A stretch of DNA of 64,000 nt. It comes from Lepiota brunneoincarnata. Lineage: Eukaryota; Basidiomycota; Agaricomycetes; Agaricales; Agaricaceae. Positions 1 through 11,409 of this stretch are shown here, one piece after another (positions within the stretch are counted from its first letter, which is position 1; each line of letters opens with the position of its first letter). A program made the position numbers and the translations under genes. The stretch lies in contig JAEBUN010000039.1 of assembly GCA_023014365.1 (NCBI GenBank), forward strand, positions 62,001 through 126,000. The letters are read 5' to 3'. The notes under the pieces were generated by a model. The model was given only the letters and a program-made list of their open reading frames with translations. It did no database searches and had not been told where the DNA came from.

Positions 1-1037
1 AACATAACCATTGGTTTGTAAAACCTGTGTGATGTTCTGAATGCTGCTTTCCAATGATCCCCATCTTTTATTTGGATATTATTATATCCCATTTGTATGT
101 CAAGTTTTGTAAAGTATTTTGATCCTTTTAATTTGTCCATAATTCTTCCAATGCTTGGTATTGGATGTGCATTCTTAACCATATTATTGTTAAGATATCA
201 ATAATCTTGACATGGTCATAGATCTCCTTCTTTCTTTCCCATGAAAAAGAAAGAAGATGCCATTGGTGATTGAGAATTTCGAATGTAACCTTTCCTAAGG
301 TTTTCTTCTGTGAATTTCTTCAATCTGTCTTCTTCTTGTGGTGTCAATCTATATATTGGCATTTGTTTAGGTTTGAAATCAGGTATGAGTTTGATTTCAT
401 GATCCCATGGTTGTGATGGCGGAAAGTTTCTGATTTCTTCTTGTCAAAAACTTTAAGAAATTTATGAAATTTTTCTGGAGCTGCTTTTACTGTATCTGAT
501 TCTTGTTTTTGTGCTGATTCATTATGAAGTTGTTGTGCAGTGTTTCCTTTAATTGTATTGACATAAACATTGTCCACTGGTATAATTTCACATTTGAGTA
601 CCAGGGACATTCTTGATGTTTCTTTGCACCATCTGAAATTTGTGTATGTCCAATCTATGTCAGGATTATACTCTTGTAACCAGTCTAGACCTAAGATCAT
701 TTTATCTGATCCCAGTTTCATGATGTCTGGTTCTATCCACATTTTCTTCTTATTCAATGTTAGAAGTATTTTCATGGTATGTGTTAAGTCTCCTCCAGAA
801 TTTCTTGTTCCATCTGCATTTCAAACTATTACTGGATTTGTCTTTTTGATGAGATTGAATTTCATTTGTTCAACAAATTCTTTGTCAATACAACAACCAC
901 TTGCTCCTGAATCTATAAGAGCAAAGATTTGTTTTGACCTTTCATTCTTTGATTTTGTAACAAAGCATGGTACTTTGAGTAATGAATCAACTTATTGCTT
1001 TTGAAGTTGAATTAATTTCATGTATTCCTCATTATTA
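1..1037 (-). pseudogene. Ty3/Gypsy pol fragment (protease and start of reverse transcriptase), cut by window edge
   Basis: Read on the minus strand, this gives an aspartic protease with the active-site motif ALIDSGAS near 875-900 and the Gypsy-type protease end GLDWLQEYNPDIDW near 650-690. The N-terminal part of a reverse transcriptase follows. The RT block (KGYIR..SPM, then MDKLKGSKYFTKLD and GYNNIQIKDG) is read from about 300 down to 1 and matches the same block of the complete Gypsy element at 36490-36740. The YMDD box, RNase H and integrase would lie left of the window. Stop codons interrupt the frame (for example after the DL..QDY block near 210-240). The identification as Gypsy is secure from motif order; activity is excluded by the stops in what is visible. 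Confidence 0.85.
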
Positions 1038-1099
1038 TTCAAAATTTTCCATTCAAATTAAATTCATTGAGATAATCATTGTTGTCTGATTCTTCTTGT

Positions 1100-2699
1100 G
1101 GAATATTATTCATGAATTGCTGTCATCTGTTTTTTCTTCAATTTGATGAAGTTGTATTTCTGCTCCAATCATTTTGTGGAATTTTATTCCACTTGGCATT
1201 CCATTGTTCTCTGGCTTTGGTATTACCCTTGTAATTATTTCTGGCTTTCTCTGGACAATCTCTTGCATAATGTCCTGGTTTCTTGCAATAGAAACATTCT
1301 CTGTTTCGTAAATTCTGTTTTTGTTCTTCTGTGAAGACTGTGTTAATGAAACTCTGTAAGACGTTTGGATTGGTTCTTCCACTGTTTCTGTTTGTATAGC
1401 CTTTTTGGCCGTTTCTGGTGACTCTGTTAATGTATTCTTCATTGTCTTCTTTGTCTTCTTGACTAAGATTGTTATCTTCCTCTGACTGTTCACTATTAGT
1501 TTTGTCTTTGTCTTCTTCATCCATCACGATGTTGTTGACTCGTTTTCCAATTTTGTCAATCTCCATGTCCCATTCATTTCTTGTAGATTGAGGTAATGGA
1601 GAATCATAGATATTGGTATATCTTGGGTTGTATCATCCATTGTTCCTGTAGTTTCCTTTTCCTTTGCTTTGATTTTGGAAATTATTGTTTCAAGAGGTAT
1701 AATTTCTACCTATGACTCATCTTTGGTCTGTGATAACTTGATAGGCAAGTCTTGCTGCTGTTTTCCAGTCTTCAATTGTTTTAGGATTTTGTCTAATAGC
1801 TTCAAGTCTGATGTCTTAGCTGAGACCACTGAAGAAATATGCTTGTAACATGGTAGTGTCAGTTGTGAGCGATGCCTGCAATGTGAGTACTGAGAATCCA
1901 CTAATGTATTCCTTGATGTACCTTCCATTTTGTTTATAATATCAGAGCTGTTGTTCTGCTTCAAATTTCTGTTGCATGGGGGCAAAGGCTTGTTCAAGTG
2001 TATCTTCAAATAACTTCCAGCTTGGGAGTGTGGGATGTGTGTTGATGTAGTCTTGTCTCCAATTTGCTGCTGACTTGTTAAGGAGAGCAAGGGCGTATCA
2101 GACTTTGTTGTCTTCATTATACTCCTTAATAGAGTCAAGGTAGAGCTTGATGCTTGACATCCATTCTCTGTAGTATCTTGGTTCTCCATTGTAGAATGGT
2201 AGTTTTGGGAACTTGATTTGAAATATAGAGGAAGTGGTGGTGGTAGGATTGGATGGGTTAGAAATGTTTCCAGTTCCTGACCCTTGAGCTGTCATTGAAC
2301 CCATGGTAATACTGGTGGTTGTGGGTTGACTTGTTTGCTGGATTGGTGACTGGATTGGTGGGAAGAGGGGGTGTGGTGGTAAGTCTCTTGAGAAAGAGTA
2401 CTGTTGCTCTTTTCCTCTGTTTCCATTTCTCAAGTTGAGTTGCTTGATCTGCTTACTGAAGGACTTAGTGTCTGGGCTAAATTGTGTTCTAACTTCTTCT
2501 GTTTCCTCTGTAGAGTACTGAGTAGTTCCTCAAATTGATCTGGACTGAGTTTCACTGGTTCTCCTATTATATTCACTTGTGATGACATCTGACTCAAGTT
2601 CATTGTAGAAGTTGTTTCTTCTGTCCCTTCTACAGTACCAAATATTCTTGGATAGACTCCAATAAACTTTGCAGTTGGTGAAGACACACTTGTATTCAA
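1100..2699 (-). pseudogene. Ty3/Gypsy gag relic
   Basis: Upstream of the protease fragment, the minus strand encodes a Gag-like protein. A low-complexity N-terminal part (2430-2699) is followed by a retrotransposon Gag core (about 2230-1750, with YREWMSSIKLYLDSI and NWRQDYINTHPTLPSW). An acidic linker and a CCHC zinc knuckle, CFYCKKPGHYARDC, lie near 1250-1300. The core and the knuckle share one frame, broken by stops at about 2098 and 1710. The N-terminal piece is in a different frame, so at least one frameshift or a spliced start exists. The true start codon is uncertain because no ATG opens the N-terminal piece at its left end. Gag would form the particle shell and the knuckle would bind the element RNA. 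Gag followed by protease and RT in one direction confirms a single element. Confidence 0.82.
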
Positions 2700-3500
2700 C
2701 TCTGGTAGTTGGCTTTCTTAATGTGAAGGTGTCTGCCGTGGTGACTTCTTCAAGACATTTTTCTTCTGTAAAGGTTTAGGTAAGCTTATGTTGTTACAAA
2801 CCTTACAATTTTTGTGATTGCACTCCATTTTGGAAAGATTTATGACCTAAAGAGGTATAAGTTTATCAATAGATAAACAAGGCACTCACAAAGGATATAT
2901 TTATCCTGGAGCCAAATATACTCAATGGATTTCACTCCTCTGATGGGATCTCAATGGATATATTTCCTCTGGTGGGATCTCAATGGATATATTTCCTCCA
3001 GTGGGATCTCAACAGATTTTACCTCTGGATAAGGGTCTTTGCATTTCCAACCTCTGGTAAGATTTGTCAGATATTCTCAGCCTCTGGTTTATGGCTCTTT
3101 AGATTCAACCTCTGGAAAGGGTTCTTCAGATATGAAAGGTTATGAGCCTTTAACAACTCTGGAATGTGAACATTGCCTTGCAACAATAAAGTTGTGAATC
3201 CAACATTCACAATCTTCTCTGGATTCAGCGAGGGGGTACAACCTTGTAGCTGGTGAGGAGGGAAGTTTCTACTTAATGGTATAGTGACGCTAGTCTTCAT
3301 GCTCAAAAGCATGACTAGCATTGAGCATATCGTTAACTTTACCCAAGTCAACAATCACTCAAAGAGACTCTTTGCAAGCTCTCAAGGTATTCCTCACTAA
3401 CTTAGAGATTAAGACTTATGAAAGAGGACAACTCAAGAGTGCAAGCAAGTAGGTAAATCTCCACCGGATAACTAAGTAGAAGCTTAAGAGTTTCTCTTGG
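2700..3500 (-). other. Probable 5' leader and LTR of the left Gypsy element
   Basis: This non-coding stretch lies directly upstream (minus strand) of the gag relic, where the 5' LTR should be. A TATA-like sequence on the minus strand is present near 3513-3520. The partner LTR is outside the window, so boundaries cannot be fixed. No convincing primer-binding site was found next to a TG..CA boundary. Confidence 0.4.
2945..3031. repeat. 29-bp tandem repeat, three copies
   Basis: Three successive units beginning GGGATCTCAA start at 2945, 2974 and 3003, each 29 bp long. A degenerate extra unit precedes them at about 2916. The array lies inside the presumed LTR/leader of the left Gypsy element. 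Confidence 0.85.
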
Positions 3501-3549
3501 TTGACTGGAGGTCTTATATATTGTTCAGAGATACTATTAATACATGATC

Positions 3550-3645
3550 AAGGAAGTATGGGAGAAGTTCAAGAAGTGTGGAAGAAGTATAAGAAGAGTG
3601 GGAGAAGTTAAGAAGTATGGAAGAAGTTAAAGAAGTTGGGATGAA
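3550..3645. repeat. Purine-rich AAGAAGT-type repeat tract
   Basis: About 95 bases consist of variants of AAGAAGT/GGAAGAAGT on the plus strand, almost without pyrimidines other than T. It is a simple-sequence tract between the left Gypsy remnant and the first Tc1 relic. Confidence 0.75.
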
Positions 3646-3925
3646 CTATGTTTAACTATCTAAGAATAACTATATATGCATAGTTATCTATTAATAGTTA
3701 AGAGTATGAGAAGAGACAATAAATTGAGAAAATATTATGTAATAGATCAAAGTGAAAATGGTTACATAATAAAGAAACAAAACAAAGTAGAAAAGAAAAA
3801 GATATTCATAATGCTTTAGTATATTGCAACTAAAGACTTTTGGCATAAGAAATCCAAGGTATAGGTCAAAGTAAGGATGTATCATAACATCTGCTATGAG
3901 ATCACTTTCTACTACTCAAATCAAT

Positions 3926-4902
3926 TATATCCTCTCTCTCCTAGACAAAAGGGTTTCTGCTACCCAAATCTCTTCTACTATGGGCCTAAGCCTTAGGACC
4001 ATATCCAGACTTCACTCCAAACATTGATCAACACTCTCAAAGTCTGTTGGTGGCTGTCCATCCAAGCTTTCCTCCTCTGACACCTGTTATGCCATCAAAC
4101 TTATCACCTCCCAAAAGGTTGTTAATGCTGGCCAGGTCACCAAATCATTTCAAGATATGATCCAGCAATCTCTCTCTACCAGCACAGTTCACAGGGTGCT
4201 CAAGAGAGCTGGAATGAAAGCTGTAGTCAAGATGAAATGACCTTTTCTCAGCACCACTTACCAGCAGAAGAGGATGGAGTAGGCAGAAGCACATACCAAC
4301 TGGACTCTGGAAGACTGGAAGAGGGTAGTTTGGTCAGATAAGACCAAAATCAATCATTTGGGGTCAGATGGGTTTGGAAAAGGGGGTCAGAGAAGTTAAA
4401 AGCTAGGCTGGTAGATAGAACTAAGAAGTTTGGAGGAGGTTCTATCATGGTCTGGGGCTGTATGTTGTAGGAAGGGGGAGGATTCCCATGCAGAATTGAA
4501 GGGAAGATGGATACTGACCTTTCTGTTAGCATTTGGGAGGATGAACTGCAGCAGTGCCTTAGGTGGTATAAGAAAAAGACAAGGGATATTGTCTTTCAGC
4601 AAGACAATGACCCTAAATATAAGAGCAGGACAGCCACAAAATGGTTTAAAAAAGCTAAAATGGAGGTTATGGTATGGCCCCCACAGTCTTCTGACCTCAA
4701 CCCTATTGAACACCTATGGACTTACATCAAAAGGAGGCAGGAGGAGTATGATACTCCTTCTGGGGGAATATTGGAGTTGTAGGAGAGGACAGAGGCAGAG
4801 TGGAATAAGATTCCACCTTCAGTGTGTCAGAATTTGATTGATAGTATGCTTAGGAGGGTTCAGGCCATTTTGCAGGCCAGGGGAGGCTATACCAAGTACT
4901 GA
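3926..4902 (+). pseudogene. Tc1/mariner transposase relic (DD34E type)
   Basis: A transposase can be followed over the whole interval with several stops and shifts. The N-terminal helix-turn-helix part (ISSTMGLSLRTISRLHSKH) is at about 3960-4025. The first catalytic block VVWSDKTKINHLGSDG is near 4327-4374, with the usual SDE changed to SDK. The second block FQQDNDPKYKS is near 4591-4626, and the third, SSDLNPIEHLW, near 4686-4720. There are 34 residues between the second Asp and the final Glu, the Tc1 spacing. The protein ends GGYTKY at 4902. The longest uninterrupted piece is 4507-4782. No terminal inverted repeats could be matched at its flanks, so only the coding region is annotated. It is more diverged than the two Tc1 copies at 8.3 and 30.1 kb. 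Confidence 0.85.
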
Positions 4903-5172
4903 ATACCTATACTTGTATATTGTGTTTAATGAGCTGCAAAACCCTTCCAATGCACTGAAAATATTATTTAATTCACCACATTCCCAAAAAGGAATGTTAT
5001 GTAGTTATAACTATACCAATCTGTAGATAAGATATAGGAGTATATATATATAAAACATGAAGTCCCTAGCTTTAGTATCTCTAGAGCTATTCAAGGAATA
5101 ACTGAAAGTAAAAAAACATTGGAGGGGTTTTGATGCCTACTGTACATCATGATGATTCAGCAGGTTCCACCC

Positions 5173-5552
5173 TGTTATCAGAATCCATATCAGAAGGACA
5201 GTTATGTTTAGGTAAAATTCCCATGTCATATGTCACTCTGAAACGATCAGTAGTGTACATCAGAAGGACTATATTTAACTTCCTTATCTCTGACTCATTA
5301 GCTACTTGGGTCCAGACATTTATAGTAGGAGCATAGCCACACTTAGTAGTATATAAGGATACAGTACATTACCATGTATCCTTATCTTAGTATTATAATG
5401 TTCTTGCCTCCTATACCTCTTTACCATAACCAGCTGGACTTATAGTACTCTGTCATCTCCAAGTCACACCTAGTAGGACAAGACCAAGTCTGTATAGACA
5501 TCTTGCCTTGAATGCCATGCTACTCAAGAGCAAACCCCTAACCTAGGTAACA
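5173..5552 (+). mobile_element. Old solo LTR of the chromodomain Gypsy family
   Basis: The sequence begins TGTTATCAGAA and ends AGGTAACA. It can be aligned from end to end with the LTRs at 32949-33333 and 40754-42385, including the TATATAAGG box and the TATCTTAGT block. It carries many substitutions and small indels, so it is older than the other copies. The flanks CACCC and CTTCC do not form a clean 5-bp duplication, although TTCCAC occurs near both ends. Confidence 0.85.
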
Positions 5553-7560
5553 CTTCCACTGTGGAGTATGCTTGACAAAAATTTGTGGTGCTGCTCCCTT
5601 TGTTCCAGGTAGAAGTCTTGTGAATATGCTGAGACATAAATTTGGCTATAACTTGTCTTGGCATGATCATGGAATCCAGGTCAGGGACCAGATCTTCTTC
5701 AATAGCTTGTTGTTGATTGCTTTTATGGTGGCACATTTGCCTGTTGCACAGATCTCCTTCCACTTGAGGTAGTATCAACACTTTGTGTAGCCTTGGACAT
5801 TTTCTGCTGTGAGGTGACCAAGGGGTGGGAATAGGTGGTTGAAAGACCATTTCCAGTCATCTGAGGTCCCAACCTTGTATTGAAATTTGTGCCATAGATC
5901 AGACAGCTTGATAGTCTTGTACATGTCCTTGAATACTGACAACCTGTTGTTTCTTGAGATTTTGAAGTAAGAGGGTCAGGTAGCACCAGAGGGATTAGGT
6001 ATCTTGACAGCAATGTCAATGAGGAACTGTCACCATAGCTGAGTGACAACAGCATCAATGTTTTCACCCACCTCCTCAGGTACTTTTGGGTTGTCAATAT
6101 CGGAACCATTAAAATTTTAGGTAAACATAAAAAATAAAATAATTGTCAATAGGTGGTGGGGGGAGCATGTGGCCTTTCTCTGTAAGATTGAACAGATTTT
6201 CATTGGAGGTATTGGTCATATTGATGTAGGTAGGAGTATGTCACATCTTGATGGTTACAACATGTTGTCTGGCTACAATGTTCCTTGGTACAATGCTGAT
6301 TTTGTAGTACTTGAGTTTGATGTCCTTGAACCATGCTCTAAAGATGTATTTGAATGCTGTTTGGGGGAGGGAAAGGCTGCCAACCCTCATCTGGGGCACA
6401 TTGATGTCAACTTTGATAGGATGTAGGAATATGACACCATATGGGTTGTATGGCACTAACTGTTCCCCATTGTTGGAGCTGCTCTCCTCCTCTTCCTGCT
6501 CCCTTCTGGAAGAAGAATGGCATGTAGATGTATCACTCATGGTGTTGTCTACCTCTGTTACTAGCAGCACAGCAGACATCAAGCTGCAGTACACAGGGCC
6601 ATCATTCAGTTATGAGTGAAGGCCATTGATAAGCCACTGACACATTGTGAATAAGGAGAGAGCATCAGGATGGACATGAAGTGTGGGTGCACCACAAGCC
6701 TGCATAGACACAAGTTGGCTGAATGCCATCAATTGGTATGCTCTAAAGTTCCTTTTAGAAAGATCAGTAGGCCAATCAATTGTCAGTCCAATTCAGACAG
6801 CTCACTACCATTCTGAATGGGTGAACAACAGCAATGATTGGCAAATTGTTATGCAGCTCAACTGTGTGAGGACTTGGCTTGCATGCTTGTAAGGGACTCA
6901 AACCTCCACTCACATGTTTGATGCATTTTTCACAATTGCACTTGTGTACATGTTGAGCAAGCCCTCAACAAATGCAGGAGGCTGGGTTGGGCCTATCATG
7001 GTGACAGCTTTTCCATGGTGCCCATCCTCAGGATTATATATAAGTGCTTTATCTGTCATGTACATCTGGAAGTAAGCAGCTTCAAATGGTCCTCAAGCAT
7101 GAATGCCAGGCTTGATATGACACCCAGATACAGTAGTGAGATGACTGCATAAATCATGTGAATACTTTGAGCTCCCAATGCTGGTGATTTGATTTGCATG
7201 TTCATTCAAGATCTGGAGGATGTGCTGGACAATGAGGAAGTGAGATGCCATTGTCCATTGCAGGCAGTGACCATAGCAACTGTGGACAGCAGCAGGCAGG
7301 ATTTTTGCATCAAGAAAGAACTCCTCAAGTGCAACTGCAGCAGAATCTGAATTCAAGGAGTACTGTGTGCTGTGTTTAGATCCATGGATGGTGTGTAAGA
7401 AGAAGAAGTCCTTGGGCCAGTCAATGCCATTTTTGTCCACCTTTGATCATAGGGTAGATACCAGAGCCAGTAGGACCCATTCAGAAACCAGCTTGATCTG
7501 GTATGTGATGTGGCCTAACCATTTCTTGGCATGGAACATCTCCACCTGATATGTGGCCAG

Positions 7561-7902
7561 TGTAAGGGGAGTAAGGTGGCTGGAACCAAGTTGATATTCG
7601 AGTGCTGATAATAATCAGTATGGGTGCTACTTATATACAAATAGCAGTCTGTGCACAGACCAGGTAGCCAAACACTACATAGCTACCAGAAGATAACATG
7701 CACAAACAATATACAAATGACTAATAGATATGTATACAGCCACTCAGGAATCGGACTTGGGGATGGGGGTGGCCAAAGGCTGAGGCCAGGCTCAGGCATC
7801 AGGCATCAGCTAGAGTGGCCAAGCCTGGATGCCTTACCGCAGACCCCTAGACATACCTTGCATAAGGGGAGGTGTGATGCCAGTCCCCTTACAGCTGGCC
7901 AG
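7561..7902. mobile_element. Small TIR (MITE-like) insertion in gene A
   Basis: The 342-bp segment starts TGTAAGGGGA and ends TCCCCTTACA, a perfect 10-bp inverted pair. The 7-bp CTGGCCA (minus strand) is present on both sides, directly at one end and two bases away at the other, consistent with a 7- or 8-bp target duplication. Without it, gene A reads on from the DWPA block to the TYQVEMFHAKKW block. It has no coding capacity. It may be a non-autonomous hAT-like element; the superfamily is not certain. Confidence 0.6.
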
Positions 7903-8345
7903 TCACAAAAATTGTGGGGAAGTATATCCTTGATTGTTTTCTGAAGGCACTTGTCATAGAATTGTTCCATTTGTTTTACTGATAGTTTCAGGCCAGAGCT
8001 ATTATCCTCTTTCCAGAGAGAGGGAAAAAATATATGGATCATGTGGTGTTGACCCCAATATCCAAATAGGAGGTTTGGGATTTGGTGAATAAGTACAATG
8101 TGTGTTATCTGCAAATGGGTCATGAGGTGGGAGCATGAGGGCCAGAGAGTTGCTACTTACATCACCTCTCTGGATTGGACAGACAATGTGGATACTCATG
8201 GTCAAGGCATTGGCAGGATTGGGTACAGGATGTACAGATATGGATGAATTAACAATGGTGTTGTTGTGGAGGCAGATCATCAAGTTGTAATCATGACTGA
8301 CCTCAATAGGATGATCATCTGTGAGGATATTGCACATGGTATCTA

Positions 8346-9940
8346 CAGTGACCCACAAAACTGTTCCAATGTTTTATACTTTTAACTTAAAGTAGTAATA
8401 GCTCAATGGATAAAATGACTAAATTTGTGAATATATTTATAAACATAGCCAAACATGTCATATCTGACCCTGCAAAGTCGCGTTATGTAATACTTCCAAA
8501 CTGGGCAATTATGAATTTTGTAAGCATGTTGAGTCATTGGAACAGTTTTGTCAATGACATATTATACCAGGCCATCGTATTATTTCTAGTACTTAGAGTG
8601 GCTCCCTTTGGCTTTGAGAACAGCTGCTACTCTCCTAGGCATACTTTCAATTAACTTCTGATACTCAGAAGCTGAAATAGCGTCCCACTCCTTCTCTACC
8701 TCCTACTACAACTCCTTTATACCCTTGAGAGGAGATTCATACTCTCCCAGTGTTCTCTTCATATAATCCCATAAGTGGTCAATGGGATTGAGGTCAGGTG
8801 ATGTGCTGGCCAGATTAGCAGCCTAAAATGATATTTTTGAAACCATTCTGGGGCCAATACACTCTTGTGTTTGAGATCATTATCTTGCTAGAAGATGATA
8901 TCTTGGGGTTTAAGCTTGTACCACTGGAGACTCTTCTTCAAATCCTCCTCCAAAATTTGCACAAACAACTCTGCATCCATCCTTCCATCAATCCTCACTG
9001 CATAGCCTGGGCTATCCAACCCCAAACTATCACTGATCCTCCTCTATACTTCAGAGTTTCCTGAACCAGTCTTTCACTGAGTCCCTCTCCCTTCTTTTTC
9101 CATCCCCACTTCCTCCCATCTGACCCCAAACAATTGATTTTGGTCTCATCAGACCATACAACCAGCTTCCAGTCTTCCACAGTCCAATGCTGGTGTGTCA
9201 GAGCAAAATCTAGCCTAGCTCTCCTATGCTTGTCAAAGGGTAAAGGCTTTTTTTGCTTGACTATAGCCTTCATTCCTGCCTGTTTGAGATGCCTTAACAC
9301 AATCTGTGAAGAGACTGATGTTCCAATGATGGGAACAAGAGATTTGGCTATATCTACAGCAGTTTCAGCCTTGCCAGCAGAGATAAGATAGATAGTACAC
9401 TGGATGTTGGTAGTAGAGAGTTTTGAAGGATGTCCTCCAAGTGATTTGGTAAGGCTGAAACAATTTTTAGAGGCTAGTCTGGATATGGTACTGTGCCCAA
9501 CACCAGCAATTGCCTCAATTTTAGTATAGGAATGGTGAGAATTTAGCATAGAGAGAATGGTTTTCTTTAGAATAGAAGATAATGGTTTTATGGTAAGTGG
9601 GGGGGTTGAGAATGATAGGACATGGCTGTTAGCACATTTATTTATATGTCAAAGACACATAGTCACATGATCTTGTTAATTTACAATCAACAGAGTCATG
9701 TAATTGCTTGAATTAGTATCAAAATTTACCATTGACAAAACTGTTCCAATGACTTAAAATGCTTACAAAATTCATAATTGACTTATTTGGAAGTATTACA
9801 TAACGTGAATTTGCAGGGTCAGATATAACATGTTTGGCTATGTTTAGAAATATATTCACAAATCTATCCATTTTATTCACTGAGCTATTACTACTTTAAG
9901 TCAAAAGTACAAAACATTGGAACAGTTTTGTGGGTCACTG
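8346..9940 (-). mobile_element. Tc1/mariner element with 210-bp TIRs, copy 1
   Basis: The element starts CAGTGACCCACAAAAC and ends with its inverted counterpart. TA flanks it at 8344-8345 and 9941-9942, the mariner target duplication. The inverted repeats run 8346-8555 and 9731-9940, 210 bp each. A 17-bp motif (ACAAAACTGTTCCAATG) occurs at the outer end of each arm and again, inverted, at the inner end. The element sits inside a coding exon of gene A. It is a sibling of the copy at 30129-31734 but has lost more CpG sites. Confidence 0.95.
8586..9591 (-). pseudogene. Tc1 transposase, copy 1 (inactivated)
   Basis: The minus-strand frame matches the nearly intact sibling at 30369-31385. The start codon has become ATA (9589-9591). 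The N-terminal helix-turn-helix part and the first catalytic block VVWSDETKINCLGSDG are intact (the open part is 8995-9549). A 10-bp deletion near 9005-9030 then shifts the frame in the VWGCMLWDGPG region. A TAG at 8888-8890 replaces the Gln codon before QDND. The catalytic DNP/NPIEHLW region (about 8760-8890) is recognisable in the correct frame afterwards. It would have cut and joined the element at TA sites; it cannot do so now. Confidence 0.9.
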
Positions 9941-10339
9941 TAAGACAGCTTGATAGTGACCAGCAACATTGCCAGTAAGTACAAATTGGAGGAAAGCAGA
10001 ATTGTCTGTTGATTCTACTGATTTCAGGAATCAAACAAACTTGACCAGTATGTACATAGTCAGCAGGAGTGATGAATAAAGATCCATGAATTCAAGGGTG
10101 GAGGGGAGGGGAGGGTAAGTATTATCACAGTCGGGTAGAGATGTGTGTATATGACTACTAAATTAATCTTGCAATACAATATCCTCTGGATCACAAGGTA
10201 TCAAAATGAGGAGGCAGTAGACAGGTGGAGAGCAAAATACATGGAAGTTTGAGCATGCTCATCCAAAATATGGTTCATATTGATGATGGATAGTTTTCAG
10301 GCTGGCTAGATGCACATGGAAACAAATAGCAGGCTGCAT

Positions 10340-10966
10340 AATACAGGATGAATGGAGGATCCAAATGGGAGGAGAGGAGATAGTTCATCTAGGATGAAGG
10401 GGTGGAAAAAAATTGCATCAAAATGACTCTACACATGGTGGAGGCCATCAGAGTGTGAGGCAAGTGGTGAGTATGAACAGGAGAAGGAAAGATTTATCCA
10501 CAATGGATGTTGAATAGAGGGAACAGTGGATTTGGATAGGAAGACATGAGGCTCATCCACAGCAGAGCCATAGAATAGCAAATAGGTAGGCACAGGAATG
10601 GATAGATAGATTGGTTGGAAAGCAGAATACACAGAACTATGCAGGGAGTAAACTCCTTTACATGATGTGCTGAGACTGTTGAGATCACATAAGGAGTAAA
10701 CTCTATCATGTCATGTCAATGGGTGGATTGGTGAAGGAATCTAGAAGCTGATGTAAATCCAAGACAGCTGGGGGGGTTCCACCATTCCCTCTATTCAACA
10801 TCTGTCATGGACAAATCTTTCCTTCTCCCATTCATACTCACCACTCACCTTGTGCTCCAATGGCCTCTGCTATGCATGGAGTCATTTTGATGCAATGTTG
10901 TTCTGCCCCTTCATCCTAGACAAACCATCTCCTCTCTTCCTATTCAGATCCTCCATCATCATAAGT
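10340..10966. repeat. Imperfect inverted repeat with arms of about 190 bp
   Basis: The segment 10340-10529 is found in reverse complement at about 10776-10966. Shared blocks include CCCTCTATTCAACATC, AAATCTTTCCTTCTCC and AGTCATTTTGATGCAA. The arms have many differences. The spacer is about 245 bp and contains a short repeated GAGTAAACTC motif. Neither arm codes for a recognised protein. It may be a decayed foldback element or two inverted copies of an older repeat. Confidence 0.7.
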
Positions 10967-10999
10967 CAACATTTACATACTTTCATTCCAGCCCTGTGC

Positions 11000-11409
11000 C
11001 TCAATGCTGTGCCCTGCTGCCTAGCTTTCTGAGACTAAACCTGGTGTTCTGTTATCAGTCACACCCCACCATCCTATTTGCTATTCTTGTACCCAACCAA
11101 TGAGTTTCACTTCATTTCTCTGGGGTCTGGTAGAGATTATACATTTCATCCCTAGCTTCCTGACCATGCCTAGTCTTACCACCCACTATGCTCTTGTCAA
11201 GCTTTACCTGTTGAGAGGGCATCCTTGGGATTGGCCAGTATGGCAAGAGATAACTAGTGTTCAACATGGACTCTTTCCCCTAGATGATCACCATCTTCCA
11301 AGTAGTTGGACTAGGCATAATGCAGACAACATCCAGTCATTCTTTCTCCAATGCCAACAAAAGCCTAACAAGGATCAGAAGATCAAATTTGTGTGTGATT
11401 GCCATTTGC
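11000..11409. other. Stretch without recognised gene
   Basis: Short open frames occur (for example 11100-11414 on the plus strand, ending inside the solo LTR that follows), but none shows a recognised motif. I see no other signal. Confidence 0.4.

Larger units (their letters stand above)
5553..10110 (-). pseudogene. Hypothetical gene A, broken by a Tc1 element and a small TIR element
   Basis: Once two insertions are ignored, minus-strand coding sequence can be read across this interval. The order is a piece at about 10110-9943, the Tc1 element (9940-8346), 8343-7903, a small TIR element (7902-7561), then 7560 down to about 5560. Joining at the duplicated TA restores the frame across the Tc1 insertion, which supports a real exon. 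Later blocks include the stretch around 7093-7440 (FFFLHTIHGSKHSTQY, PAAVHSCYGHC), an acidic serine-rich stretch at 6241-6594, and a block near 5850-6110 with WHKFQYKVGTSDDWKWSF. Stops and frameshifts are scattered through it. I do not recognise a named domain; the pattern resembles large hypothetical proteins of Agaricomycetes. Function unknown. Confidence 0.55.

Noticed and set aside
570..1004. Plus-strand gene of 144 codons
   Set aside because: It is antisense to the Gypsy protease region and has no motif of its own.
2700..3520. Self-priming site for the left Gypsy element
   Set aside because: Only a short AAGCTTA-type match between the sequence near 2790 and the region after the minus-strand TATA box was found; it is partly palindromic and the LTR ends are unknown.
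5173..5552. Target duplication around the oldest solo LTR
   Set aside because: TTCCAC is present near both ends but not adjacent at the same distance; the directly adjacent 5-mers differ.
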